From positions 52,103-116,102 of the forward strand of contig CAJXRF010000005.1 of NCBI GenBank assembly GCA_913058575.1: a stretch of 64,000 nt of DNA, written 5' to 3'. The stretch is from an uncultured Bermanella sp. GTDB lineage: Bacteria; Pseudomonadota; Gammaproteobacteria; Pseudomonadales; Oceanobacteraceae. A program made the translations under genes and the position numbers. Within the stretch, counting starts at the first letter, position 1, and every line of letters begins with the position of its first letter. This document shows positions 1-9,498 of this stretch, one piece after another. Under the pieces are notes generated by a model, which saw nothing but the letters and a program-made list of their open reading frames with translations, did not search any database and was not told where the DNA came from.

Positions 1-173
1 AATTTCATTAACGCAAGAGACGTAACACTTTTACCGCAGCCAGATTCACCCACTAGGCCTAATGTTTTACCTGGGTAGAGATTGAATGAAACATGATCTA
101 AAACATTTAAAACACCATGTTCGGTTTCAAAGTCAACACATAAATCGCTAACCGTTAATAGGGCTTTACTCAC
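1..173 (-). CDS. yejF: Peptide/nickel-type ABC transporter ATP-binding protein, N-terminal fragment (continues beyond left edge)
   Basis: Reverse strand reads VSKALLTVSDLCVDFETEHGVLNVLDHVSFNLYPGKTLGLVGESGCGKSVTSLALMK with Walker A GESGCGKS; GTG start overlaps the TAG stop of the upstream yejA-like gene. Confidence 0.8.
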   Translation of the reverse strand, partial: MSKALLTVSDLCVDFETEHGVLNVLDHVSFNLYPGKTLGLVGESGCGKSVTSLALMK

Positions 174-1972
174 TAAGAATTAACCTTGTATTGATCGAAT
201 ACTTTATTGACTACAGGATATTTAGTGCTGCTTTTTCTGGCAGTTTTGGTTTCAATTTTTTGTTTATTATCGATCCAGAAAAGGCCCCCGTCTCCAAAGG
301 GAGAGTAGAGGTTACCCGTCGTTTTGCTACCAGGCACTTCAGGTAGTTTAAGCCAGCGCCAGTGAGCTCCGCGTGTATATGGCACATTAAAGTCGGGTAT
401 AAAGGCTGCTGACTCATGAATTATGCTGGCTAGTTCTTTGGATAGCTTAATACGTTTGTCTTTGTTGATTTCATTCCGGTATTGAATGATTAAGTCGTCC
501 ATTGTTTTATCATCGGTGTTGGTAATGTTGTTGGTTTGAGGCTTGTGGGCGTTATCACTGTGGAAGTGTTGCCAAAATGCAGGACGAAACCCCGTGCTCC
601 AGCCTAATGATGTAATCTGATGCTGCTTTTGCATGATGGTCTTGTAGTGTGAAGAAGAGTCTTGAAGCTTAAGGTTTAATTCAATGCCTGCTTTTATGGC
701 GTCCTGTTTTAAAATACTCCAGCGATCATTGTGTTCCTTACTGCCGTATACAAGGTTTAAGCTTAATCGTTGTCTTCCTTTAATTCTAATTCCATCGCCG
801 CCTCGAGTTTCCCAGCCATTGGAATCTAAAATTTTGTTGGCGGTATCTAGATCGAAATTGCGTGCTTTCAAAGAGTCGTTACTGTATTCGCCGTATCCCG
901 TATGAAATGTTTGTAGGCGCTCATAGTCGCCTCTTAAAACGGTTTTGATAACGCGATCAAAGTTTAATGCATGAGCGAGAGCCACTCGGATATGTTTGTC
1001 TTTTAGTATTTCATTGTCCTGGTTTAGAAAAAATCCTGAGCTGGATCTTGGTTTGTCATTATAAAAGACAAACTTTTCAATATATCCATTATCAAACAAT
1101 TTGCCTTTAGCTTTATTATGCCAAAACTCCGGTTGTACAAGTGTGAAGCTGTCAAGGTTGCCTTTTTCGAAGTGTTTATAAGCTATGTTGGGGTCTCTGA
1201 TAACTTTTATAATTACCTTGTTTACATTGAAGCGGCCTAAATTGTAACGATTATCTTTGGCCCACCAATTGTCCTTACGAATAAACTCTATTTGCTTACC
1301 CTTATTGATTTTTCCAATCTGATAAGGGCCTGTATTTGGCACAATTTTCCAGTTGTGTTTTTTAATGAAGTCGGTGTCTAATTTTTTATAAAAGTGCTTA
1401 GGGGTAGGTGCTAGGCCATAGTAATAGTGGAGTTCATCTTTAGGCCTAGCAACGGCCCCTGTAATGGAAATAGAGTGGTCATCATATTTCTTAACAGATG
1501 TTATTTGAGTAGAGTAATGGTTGTTATACCAAGGTGCTTGAATGTGTGTTGAGCGCATGAAATCTAGCGTGAATAAGAAATCGTCAGCAGTAACGCTTTC
1601 TCCGTCGCTCCAACGAGCATTTGGATTTAATTTGTAAAATACAGTTTTCCGATCCTTTCCATAGGCCCAGCTAGTGGCTATTTGGGGAATGATTTCCATG
1701 CTATCTGGGTGGAAACTGGTTAGTCCTAATTGGTTTGCATTTATGTAAGAGCGAAATGAGTTATTTGAATCTGGACCGACACTTCTCAATGTAGGTGGGA
1801 AGGCAAGCATGTAGCTTGAAAATACCCCACCTTTTTCTGCGCTTAAGTCAGCCCAAATGGGGGCGTCATTATTGGTGATCCAGATAAGATCACTAGGGAG
1901 AGACTCTGCATGAGCAGCGCTTGTGGAGAGCAGCCAGAAAAAGAGCGCAATTAAAATATTTGGTTTGAACAT
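173..1972 (-). CDS. yejA: Extracellular solute-binding protein family 5 (microcin C/peptide ABC transporter, YejA-like)
   Basis: 599 aa ORF, signal peptide, SBP_bac_5-like motifs (PNARWSDGESVTADDFLFTLDF), clustered with two permeases and an ATPase. Confidence 0.85.
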   Translation of the reverse strand: MFKPNILIALFFWLLSTSAAHAESLPSDLIWITNNDAPIWADLSAEKGGVFSSYMLAFPPTLRSVGPDSNNSFRSYINANQLGLTSFHPDSMEIIPQIATSWAYGKDRKTVFYKLNPNARWSDGESVTADDFLFTLDFMRSTHIQAPWYNNHYSTQITSVKKYDDHSISITGAVARPKDELHYYYGLAPTPKHFYKKLDTDFIKKHNWKIVPNTGPYQIGKINKGKQIEFIRKDNWWAKDNRYNLGRFNVNKVIIKVIRDPNIAYKHFEKGNLDSFTLVQPEFWHNKAKGKLFDNGYIEKFVFYNDKPRSSSGFFLNQDNEILKDKHIRVALAHALNFDRVIKTVLRGDYERLQTFHTGYGEYSNDSLKARNFDLDTANKILDSNGWETRGGDGIRIKGRQRLSLNLVYGSKEHNDRWSILKQDAIKAGIELNLKLQDSSSHYKTIMQKQHQITSLGWSTGFRPAFWQHFHSDNAHKPQTNNITNTDDKTMDDLIIQYRNEINKDKRIKLSKELASIIHESAAFIPDFNVPYTRGAHWRWLKLPEVPGSKTTGNLYSPFGDGGLFWIDNKQKIETKTARKSSTKYPVVNKVFDQYKVNS

Positions 1973-1980
1973 AAAAGTCC

Positions 1981-3027
1981 TTACTCGTAATAAGAATATT
2001 TTTTAGGGTCAAAGGCTTCGCGAATGGCTTCGCCAATAAAAGTAACCAGCGTTAAAACTATGCTTAAAGCAGCGACAGCAGACGCCGCTATCCACTGGTA
2101 TTCAAGGTTACTTGTCCCTTGTTGTAATAGCTCGCCCCAGCTGGGAGTAGGAGAGGGTAAGCCAAAGCCTAAATAGTCAAGGCTGGTTAATGCAGTGATT
2201 CCGCTCACCACAGAAAATGGGAAGAAGGTGACTAAAATGGATACGGAATTGGGCAGTATGTGTTTGAACATGATTCTTGTGTTACTGGCACCAATTGCCC
2301 TAGCAGCCAGAACATATTCACGGGTATTTTCACGGTAGGTTTCTGTTCGCATATACCAAGTAAGCCCCATCCAACTAAATGCCGCTAGAAGCAAGGCCAG
2401 TGTCCAAAAATTTGGAGTGATGATAGAGGCAACAATCATGATTATGTAAAGTATTGGCACATTCGATAATATCTCGATTATTCGCTGAAACACTAAGTCA
2501 AATGTTCCGCCCAAATAGCCCATGACGGCTCCTAGAGATACCCCAATGACGTAGGTTACCGTTAGCAGTAATAGCGAGAATAAAATGGCGATTCGAAAGC
2601 CATATATGAGTCTGGCAAGAATGTCTCTGCCTGCCATATCGGTTCCTAAATAATGTTTACTGGAGATTGATGGTGGATAAGGGGGGTATTCACCTTCAAT
2701 AAAGTTGTTTTCAAATGGGCTGAAAGGAACGATAGGCATGATCATCCAGTTTCCATTCTGACTTTTTACAAAGTCACTCTCTAATTTTTTGTAATTGGTT
2801 TCCCATTGGTAGTCGTACCCGAAGATAGTGCCAGGCAAAATATCGCCGTAAGTGGGGAAGTAAATCTGGTCATTGTACTGAACCACAAGAGGTCGGTTAT
2901 TTACGAATAGCTCTGCTACTAAGCTGAGTAAAATAAGCGAAATCATTAAAACGAACGAGTAATATCCTCGTTTTAATGATTTGAATTTTTGTAAACGTCT
3001 TTGTCCTTGAGGGGATAAAAAGTTCAT
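1981..3027 (-). CDS. yejE: ABC transporter permease (YejE-like)
   Basis: 348 aa, EAA-type permease loop (AARAIGASNTRIMFKHILPNS), GTDMAGRDILARLIYG motif of the DppC/YejE group. Confidence 0.88.
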   Translation of the reverse strand: MNFLSPQGQRRLQKFKSLKRGYYSFVLMISLILLSLVAELFVNNRPLVVQYNDQIYFPTYGDILPGTIFGYDYQWETNYKKLESDFVKSQNGNWMIMPIVPFSPFENNFIEGEYPPYPPSISSKHYLGTDMAGRDILARLIYGFRIAILFSLLLLTVTYVIGVSLGAVMGYLGGTFDLVFQRIIEILSNVPILYIIMIVASIITPNFWTLALLLAAFSWMGLTWYMRTETYRENTREYVLAARAIGASNTRIMFKHILPNSVSILVTFFPFSVVSGITALTSLDYLGFGLPSPTPSWGELLQQGTSNLEYQWIAASAVAALSIVLTLVTFIGEAIREAFDPKKYSYYE

Positions 3028-4052
3028 CGTTTTTCACCAAAGCGTATTCTTGGGTCAGCCCATGCCACACAAAGATCACTTAAAATATTGCCTATTAAAT
3101 ACAAAAGGGCTGAGATGACAAGAATGCCCATTACAACAGGGTAATCTCTTTCGACGAGAGCTTCATAACCTAATAGACCTATTCCATCTATATTAAAGAT
3201 TTTTTCAATAAGGAAGGAGCCGCTTAAAATGACACTGATATTTTGACCAAAGTGAGTGGCCAATGGAATGAGGCTGTTTCTAAGTGCGTGACGGGTGATG
3301 GCTTGTTTAAAGCTTAAGCCTTTTGCTGTGGCTGTTCTTACATAATCAGCAGATAGGTTTTCCATTAGTGAGTTTTTCATCATAAATGTCATAACAGCAA
3401 GGGAGCCGGCCATGTAAGCTATGAGAGGAAGGGTAGCATGGTGAAGAATGTCTATGATTTTATCCCAAGTGCTCAGGTATTCAAATTCATCTCCTACAAA
3501 GCCACCTAACGGAAACCATTCTAAATTGGCTGCAAAATAGGCGATGCAGGCGATGCCAATTACATACCCAGGAATCGCATAACTAATAAAGACGATGGCT
3601 GAACTTATATGATCGAACGGTGCCCCGTGTTTTAAGGCTTTGAATATGCCCAGCGGTATGCACAATAGATACGTTAGTATCATGGTGGTCACACCGTAAA
3701 AAATAGATATGGGCAGTCTTTCGGTTATGGTGTCCCAAACTGACTCACCATAACGAGTGGACTCCCCTAAATCTAGTTGAACCACTTTCCATAGCCATTG
3801 AAAATAACTAGTAATGATCGGTTGGTCGAAACCGTAGTAGGCTTTTAATTGGTCGAGTTGATCTTCGCTTAAACTTTGCGATCCAAACCCATCGCTGACG
3901 GAACTGGCTGTTCCTGAAGCCAATTGGGCTTCTGCCAGCATGCGCTCTATTGGGCCACCGGGTACTAATCGTGTTAAAACGAAAACCAATAAGGTGATAC
4001 CGATAAACGTAGGGATGGTCAGTAATAATCTTTGAGTAAAATAACCCTGCAT
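3024..4052 (-). CDS. yejB: ABC transporter permease (YejB-like)
   Basis: 342 aa, N-terminal DppB-like RLLLTIPTFIGITLLVFVLTRLVPGGP, permease loop TATAKGLSFKQAITRHALRNSLIP; 4-nt overlap with yejE. Confidence 0.88.
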   Translation of the reverse strand: MQGYFTQRLLLTIPTFIGITLLVFVLTRLVPGGPIERMLAEAQLASGTASSVSDGFGSQSLSEDQLDQLKAYYGFDQPIITSYFQWLWKVVQLDLGESTRYGESVWDTITERLPISIFYGVTTMILTYLLCIPLGIFKALKHGAPFDHISSAIVFISYAIPGYVIGIACIAYFAANLEWFPLGGFVGDEFEYLSTWDKIIDILHHATLPLIAYMAGSLAVMTFMMKNSLMENLSADYVRTATAKGLSFKQAITRHALRNSLIPLATHFGQNISVILSGSFLIEKIFNIDGIGLLGYEALVERDYPVVMGILVISALLYLIGNILSDLCVAWADPRIRFGEKR

Positions 4053-4092
4053 GGGCGCTTCTTATTTTTATAGTGTCTTGAATTTAGCAGAA

Positions 4093-4124
4093 ATGCAGTA
4101 TTTAACAAAGAGATGATACTGCAT
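4093..4124. repeat. Inverted repeat ATGCAGTAT-N14-ATACTGCAT in the mltD-yejB gap
   Basis: 9-bp perfect arms read directly; not followed by a strong T tract on either strand. Confidence 0.6.
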
Positions 4125-4142
4125 TATTTTTAATGGGGCATG

Positions 4143-5723
4143 CTAGCTATTCTGTGTGACATCAACATAAAGGATGAGTTTATCGCCAGGTTGCAAATAC
4201 TTTTTCTTGTTTATTTGGTTCCAGCGTTTTATGTCTTTTACTTTTACATTAAATTTGTCCGCAATTCGATGCAGGCTATCCCCATTTCTTACGCGATAAT
4301 TTATTTTTCTAATAATTTCTCTATTTTGTTTGATCAATTGTGACTTTGACCAAATGACTAATTTTTGCCCTGGTTTTATGGGGTCTTTAGGCGCCATGCC
4401 GTTCCACTTTGCAATGCTGCGTGTAGAGACGTTATGTTTACGGGCTAGACTCCAAAATGAGTCACCATTTTGAACGGTGTGGTTAATTTTTTGTGAACCT
4501 TTTGAGCCTCGAGTATTCTTTTGCTTTTTATTCAGGCGATTATTTGCACTATAGGTGTAGCTACTTTGGTTTTTAAAAGCAGTTGGTATTAATAGTTTGT
4601 CGCCAATTCTTACTAGGCTACCTTGAACAGGATTAACCTGTTTTAGGGCGGCAGGAGTGGTGTGAAATTTATTAGCGATGGAAATTAATGAATCCCCTGA
4701 CATGACTTCGTAGCGTTGCCACTTTATTCGTTGCCCTGAAGGTAAGGCCTCGAGATTCTTCCTGATAATTTCCTGTTGAGTGAAAGGTACTAATATTTCA
4801 TGAGGCCCATTAGGACTTGTGGCCCATTGATTGTATTGCGGATTTAACTTATATATTTCTTCTAGGTCAATTTCAGCCATCTGTGCAGCTTGGCTTAAAT
4901 CCATTTGGCTGCCTGTTTCGATAACGGCAAAATAAGGTTTATTCTCAATGAAAGGAAGTGTGACAGAAAATTTCTCTGGGTTTTTAACTAAAGAAGCCAA
5001 TGCGAGTAATTTCGGCACATAAGCTTTGGTTTCTTTAGGCAGCGCTAGAGACCAGAAATCAGTGGGCTTGCCCTGCCTTTTGTTTTTCCTAATGGCTTTA
5101 CGAACCGTGCCAGCACCTGAGTTGTAGGCTGCCAGTGCCAGCATCCAATCTCCTTTAAATTCTCTTGAAAGTCCCCTTAAGAATTTAAGCGCAGCAATGG
5201 TTGATTGCCTTATATCGCGGCGTCCATCAAACCACCAATCTTGCTTGAGCCCATACATGTGTCCAGTGCTCGGAATGAACTGCCAAACTCCTGAAGCTCG
5301 GCCATGGCTGTATGCGAAAGGGTCAAATGCACTTTCTACTATAGGCAGTAAGGCGATTTCAGCGGGCATATCTCGAACTTCTATTTGCTGCATGATGAAA
5401 AACATATAGCGCTTTGAGCGTTCAGATACTCTATTTAGATAGCTTTGGTGGGATTTAAACCAATTTAGCTGTGATGTCATGCGCTGATTGCTGGGTGGTG
5501 TACCTAGCTTGTAATTGTCACGAATCCTATCCCATAGATTATCTCTTTTGGTATTGTCTATAGCGCTAGGTTGAGTGCCCTGAGCAGTGATTGGCTGGGC
5601 AACGTTCTCCAAAAGCAAAATAGGGGCTTCTGGAATAGGAGTAATTGGATCAACTGGCTTAATAGGGTTGCAGGCGCTTACCGCCAGTGCAAAAAATAGA
5701 CTAAAACTAATACGGAACAACAA
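4143..5723 (-). CDS. mltD: Membrane-bound lytic murein transglycosylase D with three C-terminal LysM repeats
   Basis: Lipoprotein signal (ALAVSAC), SLT domain (ALLPIVESAFDPFAYSHGRASGVWQFIPSTG), LysM motifs. ORF is open to 5870; start is uncertain (a TTG near 5723 best fits the signal peptide). Confidence 0.85.
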   Translation of the reverse strand: MLFRISFSLFFALAVSACNPIKPVDPITPIPEAPILLLENVAQPITAQGTQPSAIDNTKRDNLWDRIRDNYKLGTPPSNQRMTSQLNWFKSHQSYLNRVSERSKRYMFFIMQQIEVRDMPAEIALLPIVESAFDPFAYSHGRASGVWQFIPSTGHMYGLKQDWWFDGRRDIRQSTIAALKFLRGLSREFKGDWMLALAAYNSGAGTVRKAIRKNKRQGKPTDFWSLALPKETKAYVPKLLALASLVKNPEKFSVTLPFIENKPYFAVIETGSQMDLSQAAQMAEIDLEEIYKLNPQYNQWATSPNGPHEILVPFTQQEIIRKNLEALPSGQRIKWQRYEVMSGDSLISIANKFHTTPAALKQVNPVQGSLVRIGDKLLIPTAFKNQSSYTYSANNRLNKKQKNTRGSKGSQKINHTVQNGDSFWSLARKHNVSTRSIAKWNGMAPKDPIKPGQKLVIWSKSQLIKQNREIIRKINYRVRNGDSLHRIADKFNVKVKDIKRWNQINKKKYLQPGDKLILYVDVTQNS

Positions 5724-5843
5724 TTTAGAACACCAGGATGTTACTTTGGGGTCGGCAGTGTAAGAATCGAAAGGCAGTGGGTCAAGAAGAGCTTGGCAGG
5801 AGTGCCAAGTGAATAATGAAATAAGCTTTCTAAAGAGTGAGAT

Positions 5844-6548
5844 ATGGACAGTAAATGGATGGAGGGCCAATTTGGCCGCTCCTTATTAAATGTAGAAATA
5901 AAGAAGCTAGCAGAAAGCCTTCCGGATCTACATGGACATTACTTATTGCAATATAGTGGGTTTAATATGCCTATCGTTCAGTCTACTACGCTAAGGCATC
6001 ATTTTTTTGCGTGCAATGACTCTCAAGGGCAGGTTTTAATGGATTATCAGCACCTACCCTTCAGAGACAACAGTTTAGATTGTGTTGTGACGCATCATGT
6101 TTTGGACTACGACCAAAACCCTCATCAATGTTTAAGAGAAGCTGCACGGGTAGTGGTGCCAAATGGTTATTTGGTGGTGGTGGGCTTTAACCCTTTAAGT
6201 GCTCTTGGTATTAGTAGGATGTTGCCCAGGTCATTAATTCCCAAGGGGGCAAGGCATCTAACCCCTCGAAGAGTCGTCGATTGGCTTACGCTACTGGGAT
6301 TTAGAATTGAGCAGCGAGAGTCTGCGCAGTTTCTGCCCCCTTTTGCGCTTAAATATGCGCCAGCTCTTTCAGCAAAACTCGATTCGTGGCTTAGTTACTT
6401 AACCAGTCCGTTTGGCGGCGTATATATACTGATCGCCCGCAAACTGGTTGCAGGAAGAACACCCATTCGTCCACAATGGCGCGTTTTAGCGGGTCGAAGA
6501 ATGCCTGTGCCGGTATCCAGTGCCAGAGGCATAAGAAGATCTCCTTAA
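5844..6548 (+). CDS. SAM-dependent class I methyltransferase
   Basis: 234 aa, methyltransferase_11-like (LPFRDNSLDCVVTHHVLDYDQNPHQCLREAARVVVPNGYLVVVGFNP); located upstream of rnhA-dnaQ as in other gammaproteobacteria. Confidence 0.8.
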   Translation: MDSKWMEGQFGRSLLNVEIKKLAESLPDLHGHYLLQYSGFNMPIVQSTTLRHHFFACNDSQGQVLMDYQHLPFRDNSLDCVVTHHVLDYDQNPHQCLREAARVVVPNGYLVVVGFNPLSALGISRMLPRSLIPKGARHLTPRRVVDWLTLLGFRIEQRESAQFLPPFALKYAPALSAKLDSWLSYLTSPFGGVYILIARKLVAGRTPIRPQWRVLAGRRMPVPVSSARGIRRSP

Positions 6549-6600
6549 ATGCTCATGGGGGCATGATTAACATTGCGGTGCATTTAGTTTGATAGGCGGC

Positions 6601-7046
6601 TTGAAAAAAGTTGATATATTTACCAATGGCGCCTGCAAAGGGAGCCTTGGGCTGGGAGGTTGGGGTGCATCGCTGCGATTTGCTCCACTAAAGAAGGAAA
6701 TTTGCGGTGGGCAAGTCGATACCACAAATAATAGAATGGAACTTACCGCAGCAATGGTGAGTCTAGAGACGTTAACAGAATCAGGAGTGGTTAATCTCAC
6801 GACTGACTCCGAATATGTTAGAAAGGGCGTGTTAGAGTGGATTGAAAATTGTAAAAAAGGCATTGGCTAGCCGCCAATAAGAAACCCGTTAAAAATCAAT
6901 ATTTATGGAAAAGGCTGGATCTACAGCTTAAAAAGCATGAAGTTTCGAGGTTTTGGGTGAGCGGTCATAGCGGCCACCCTGGAAATGAACGCACTGATTG
7001 TTTAGCCAATTTAGGTGTGAAAATTTTAATAGAAAGTGAGGCATAA
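6601..7046 (+). pseudogene. rnhA: Ribonuclease HI, frameshifted and lacking the first catalytic Asp
   Basis: Frame 1 ...[24 protein letters not shown]; shifting by -1 at the A6 tract restores ...[67 protein letters not shown], which aligns with RNase HI. N-terminus reads [14 protein letters not shown] versus FTDGSCLGNPGPGG. No ATG start; TTG at 6601 is the likeliest start. Confidence 0.85.
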
Positions 7047-7751
7047 GTGCGCCAGATAGTTCTTGATACGGAAACCACCGGCATAGGGGAGGGGCACCGA
7101 ATAATTGAAATAGGGTGCTTAGAGCTTGTTAACAGAAAGTTTACGGGTCGACAGTATCATCAATACTTAAACCCTAATCGTTTAGTTGATCCTGAAGCCA
7201 TGGAAGTGCATGGCATAACAGATGAATTCTTACTGGATAAGCCCGTATTTGCTCAAGTGGCAACGGAGTTTATTGAGTTTATTTCGGGGGCTCAGCTAGT
7301 CATCCATAATGCACCTTTTGACGTAGGTTTTATGGATCGAGAGTTGGGTATGCTAACGGGGTATCCAAAAACAGCCGACATATGTACGATTTTGGATACT
7401 TTGGTTCTTGCAAGGAAGATGCATCCGGGGCAGCGAAACAGTCTGGATGCATTGTGCCGCCGATATGGCATAGATAATAGCCATCGGGAGCTTCACGGGG
7501 CTTTATTGGATTCCGAGATATTAGCAGATGTTTATTTGCTAATGACCGGTGGGCAAACGAACTTAATCTTAGATTCAGAAGCATCGCAAAAAGCGCAGGC
7601 CAACTTAGCGGCAGGCCACAAAATAACCATAGATCCTAGCCTTTCTTCACAGCTATTGAGGTGGGGAGTAAGCGATCTTGAAAAGTCTGAGCATGAAGCC
7701 TTACTTGATCTTTTGGACAAGAAGTCTGATGGTGCGTTGTGGTCTAAATGA
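7047..7751 (+). CDS. dnaQ: DNA polymerase III epsilon subunit
   Basis: DTETTG ExoI motif, HNAPFDVGFMDRE, LHGALLDSEILADVYL; GTG start directly abuts the rnhA stop. Confidence 0.95.
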   Translation: MRQIVLDTETTGIGEGHRIIEIGCLELVNRKFTGRQYHQYLNPNRLVDPEAMEVHGITDEFLLDKPVFAQVATEFIEFISGAQLVIHNAPFDVGFMDRELGMLTGYPKTADICTILDTLVLARKMHPGQRNSLDALCRRYGIDNSHRELHGALLDSEILADVYLLMTGGQTNLILDSEASQKAQANLAAGHKITIDPSLSSQLLRWGVSDLEKSEHEALLDLLDKKSDGALWSK

Positions 7752-7857
7752 TCTAAATTGTTGTGAAGTTTATCAATGAAATGATTTTCATTTAAGAATA
7801 CACTCGACGGTTAGTTAGAATTTTATTTTATCCTTAAAAATGAGTTAAGAAATTGGA

Positions 7858-9498
7858 ATGAATCAAGCCTCAAACGTTAGCATGTCCATTAATTTGGTAC
7901 GAAAGGAATTGGAAATAACTTTGCAAAAAGCGGAGGGGTATTTTTCAATTTACGCCGAAAAGCAAGATCCTTCTCAATTGAAGCTATTTGCTGACGAATT
8001 GAATCTTGCTCGTGGGACTTTTAAGTTGCTCGAGTTAGGGGGGCTTGAGGCGCTTAGTGCAGAAATGTTGTCGCTTATTGGTGACGGTACTGTGAGCTTC
8101 CCTACTAAATTAGAGGCATTAGGTAAAGCACTAATGAGCTTGTCTCATTACATTAGCCTATTGTTAGAGCATGAAAGGGACCGCCCTATACTGCTGATTC
8201 CAGCCATAAACCTTATTCGCAAGGCTGGCGGGCACAAAGTATTTTCCGAATCACATTTCTTTAATGTGAATTTAAGACCAAAACTACCCAGCATAGATAA
8301 GTCTAGCTTAGACATTATTCCTCACCTTCCGAGAATCCGCTTAATGTATCAGCTTGGATTGCTAAGAGTGTTGAGGGATTCGGATGCTCGGGTAGGAATG
8401 AAGCTGATTCAGAGATCGTTAACGCTCTTGGAGCTAGGCTTCAGAGGGGGCGTCCCTTGGCCTTTCTGGTGGAGTTGTAAGGCTGCTGTTTCGGTTATCA
8501 TTAATGAAGAGTACGAGCTTACTCAGGCGCGACGTGTATTATTGGCAAGAATTGATTCAATAATGCGCAGCATGATCAAAGAAGGTTTGATTGTGTTTAC
8601 CGCACAGCCAGCCAATGAGTTACATAAAGATTTACTGCACCTAGTGTCTTTGTCTGTGGATTCAGGCGGCATAGTAGGTGATATAAAGGACAGCTACAGA
8701 ATTAGCCAGAGTGTTCTGGAAAAAGACCTAAAAGTAGAGCGCAATCTCTTGTCAGGACCGGATGTGGGTGCCTATGAAAGTTTGTCTAAAGCGTTTAATG
8801 AAGAAATCGCCCACGTGAAAGAAGCGCTGGATTTAGCTGCTAAAAACAACCTTAGTGAAGAAGGCTTTGGTGCCTTAAGTGAGAAGCTTTCTCGATTAGC
8901 GGATATTTTGCAAGTCATTGATGAAAAGTCATTGGCTAAAAGACTAAAAGAGCAAAATAGTAATGTGATAGCTCTGGCAACCTTGGAAGAAGAAGAGCGT
9001 GTGAACGCTCTGGCCAGAATTGCAGATGACATGCTTCAGGTAGAGTTGGCCAGTTCCCACTTTGGGCGTAGTCAGCCTAAAACTGATGGCGAGAATATCG
9101 TTGTTACCGGTCACTATATAGAAGCAAGAATTATTCTATTTGATGAAATAGAGTCAGGGCTGGCCATGGCTAAGCGAGCCATTGGGTCATTTGTGGAGTC
9201 TGGAGATAAGCTTCACTTGGTGAATATTAGCGCTTCGCTTATTGGTGTACGTGGTGCGCTTATCTTTTTAGGGGAAGTCAGGGCTTCTGCAATTGTTGAT
9301 GCTACGATTAACTATCTAAATGATAAGGTACTTAATTCAGAAGACAGTGTTGATGAGGCTCGTCTAGAAATCTTAGCGGATGCATTGGCCAGTGTGGAGT
9401 ATCATGCTGAAAGATTGTCCCACTCCGATATCGTTAGTGCCGAAATTCTAGATAGGGCAGTTCGCAGTATGTCCCAACTTGGCTACAAGGTGTCTTAA
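7858..9498 (+). CDS. FimL/ChpA N-terminal-like protein (chemosensory pili/type IV pilus regulation)
   Basis: 546 aa helical protein; N-terminus SINLVRKELEITLQKAEGYFSIY...ARGTFKLLELGGLEALSAEML resembles ChpA/FimL N-terminal regions; no canonical HPt phosphoacceptor motif seen. Confidence 0.5.
   Translation: MNQASNVSMSINLVRKELEITLQKAEGYFSIYAEKQDPSQLKLFADELNLARGTFKLLELGGLEALSAEMLSLIGDGTVSFPTKLEALGKALMSLSHYISLLLEHERDRPILLIPAINLIRKAGGHKVFSESHFFNVNLRPKLPSIDKSSLDIIPHLPRIRLMYQLGLLRVLRDSDARVGMKLIQRSLTLLELGFRGGVPWPFWWSCKAAVSVIINEEYELTQARRVLLARIDSIMRSMIKEGLIVFTAQPANELHKDLLHLVSLSVDSGGIVGDIKDSYRISQSVLEKDLKVERNLLSGPDVGAYESLSKAFNEEIAHVKEALDLAAKNNLSEEGFGALSEKLSRLADILQVIDEKSLAKRLKEQNSNVIALATLEEEERVNALARIADDMLQVELASSHFGRSQPKTDGENIVVTGHYIEARIILFDEIESGLAMAKRAIGSFVESGDKLHLVNISASLIGVRGALIFLGEVRASAIVDATINYLNDKVLNSEDSVDEARLEILADALASVEYHAERLSHSDIVSAEILDRAVRSMSQLGYKVS

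Noticed and set aside
6567-6863. 98-aa minus-strand ORF opposite rnhA
   Set aside because: The plus strand carries clear RNase HI homology; the minus ORF has no motif.
8808-8821. CGCCCACGTGAAAG resembling parS
   Set aside because: Only the core and one partial arm match; within a coding sequence; several mismatches.
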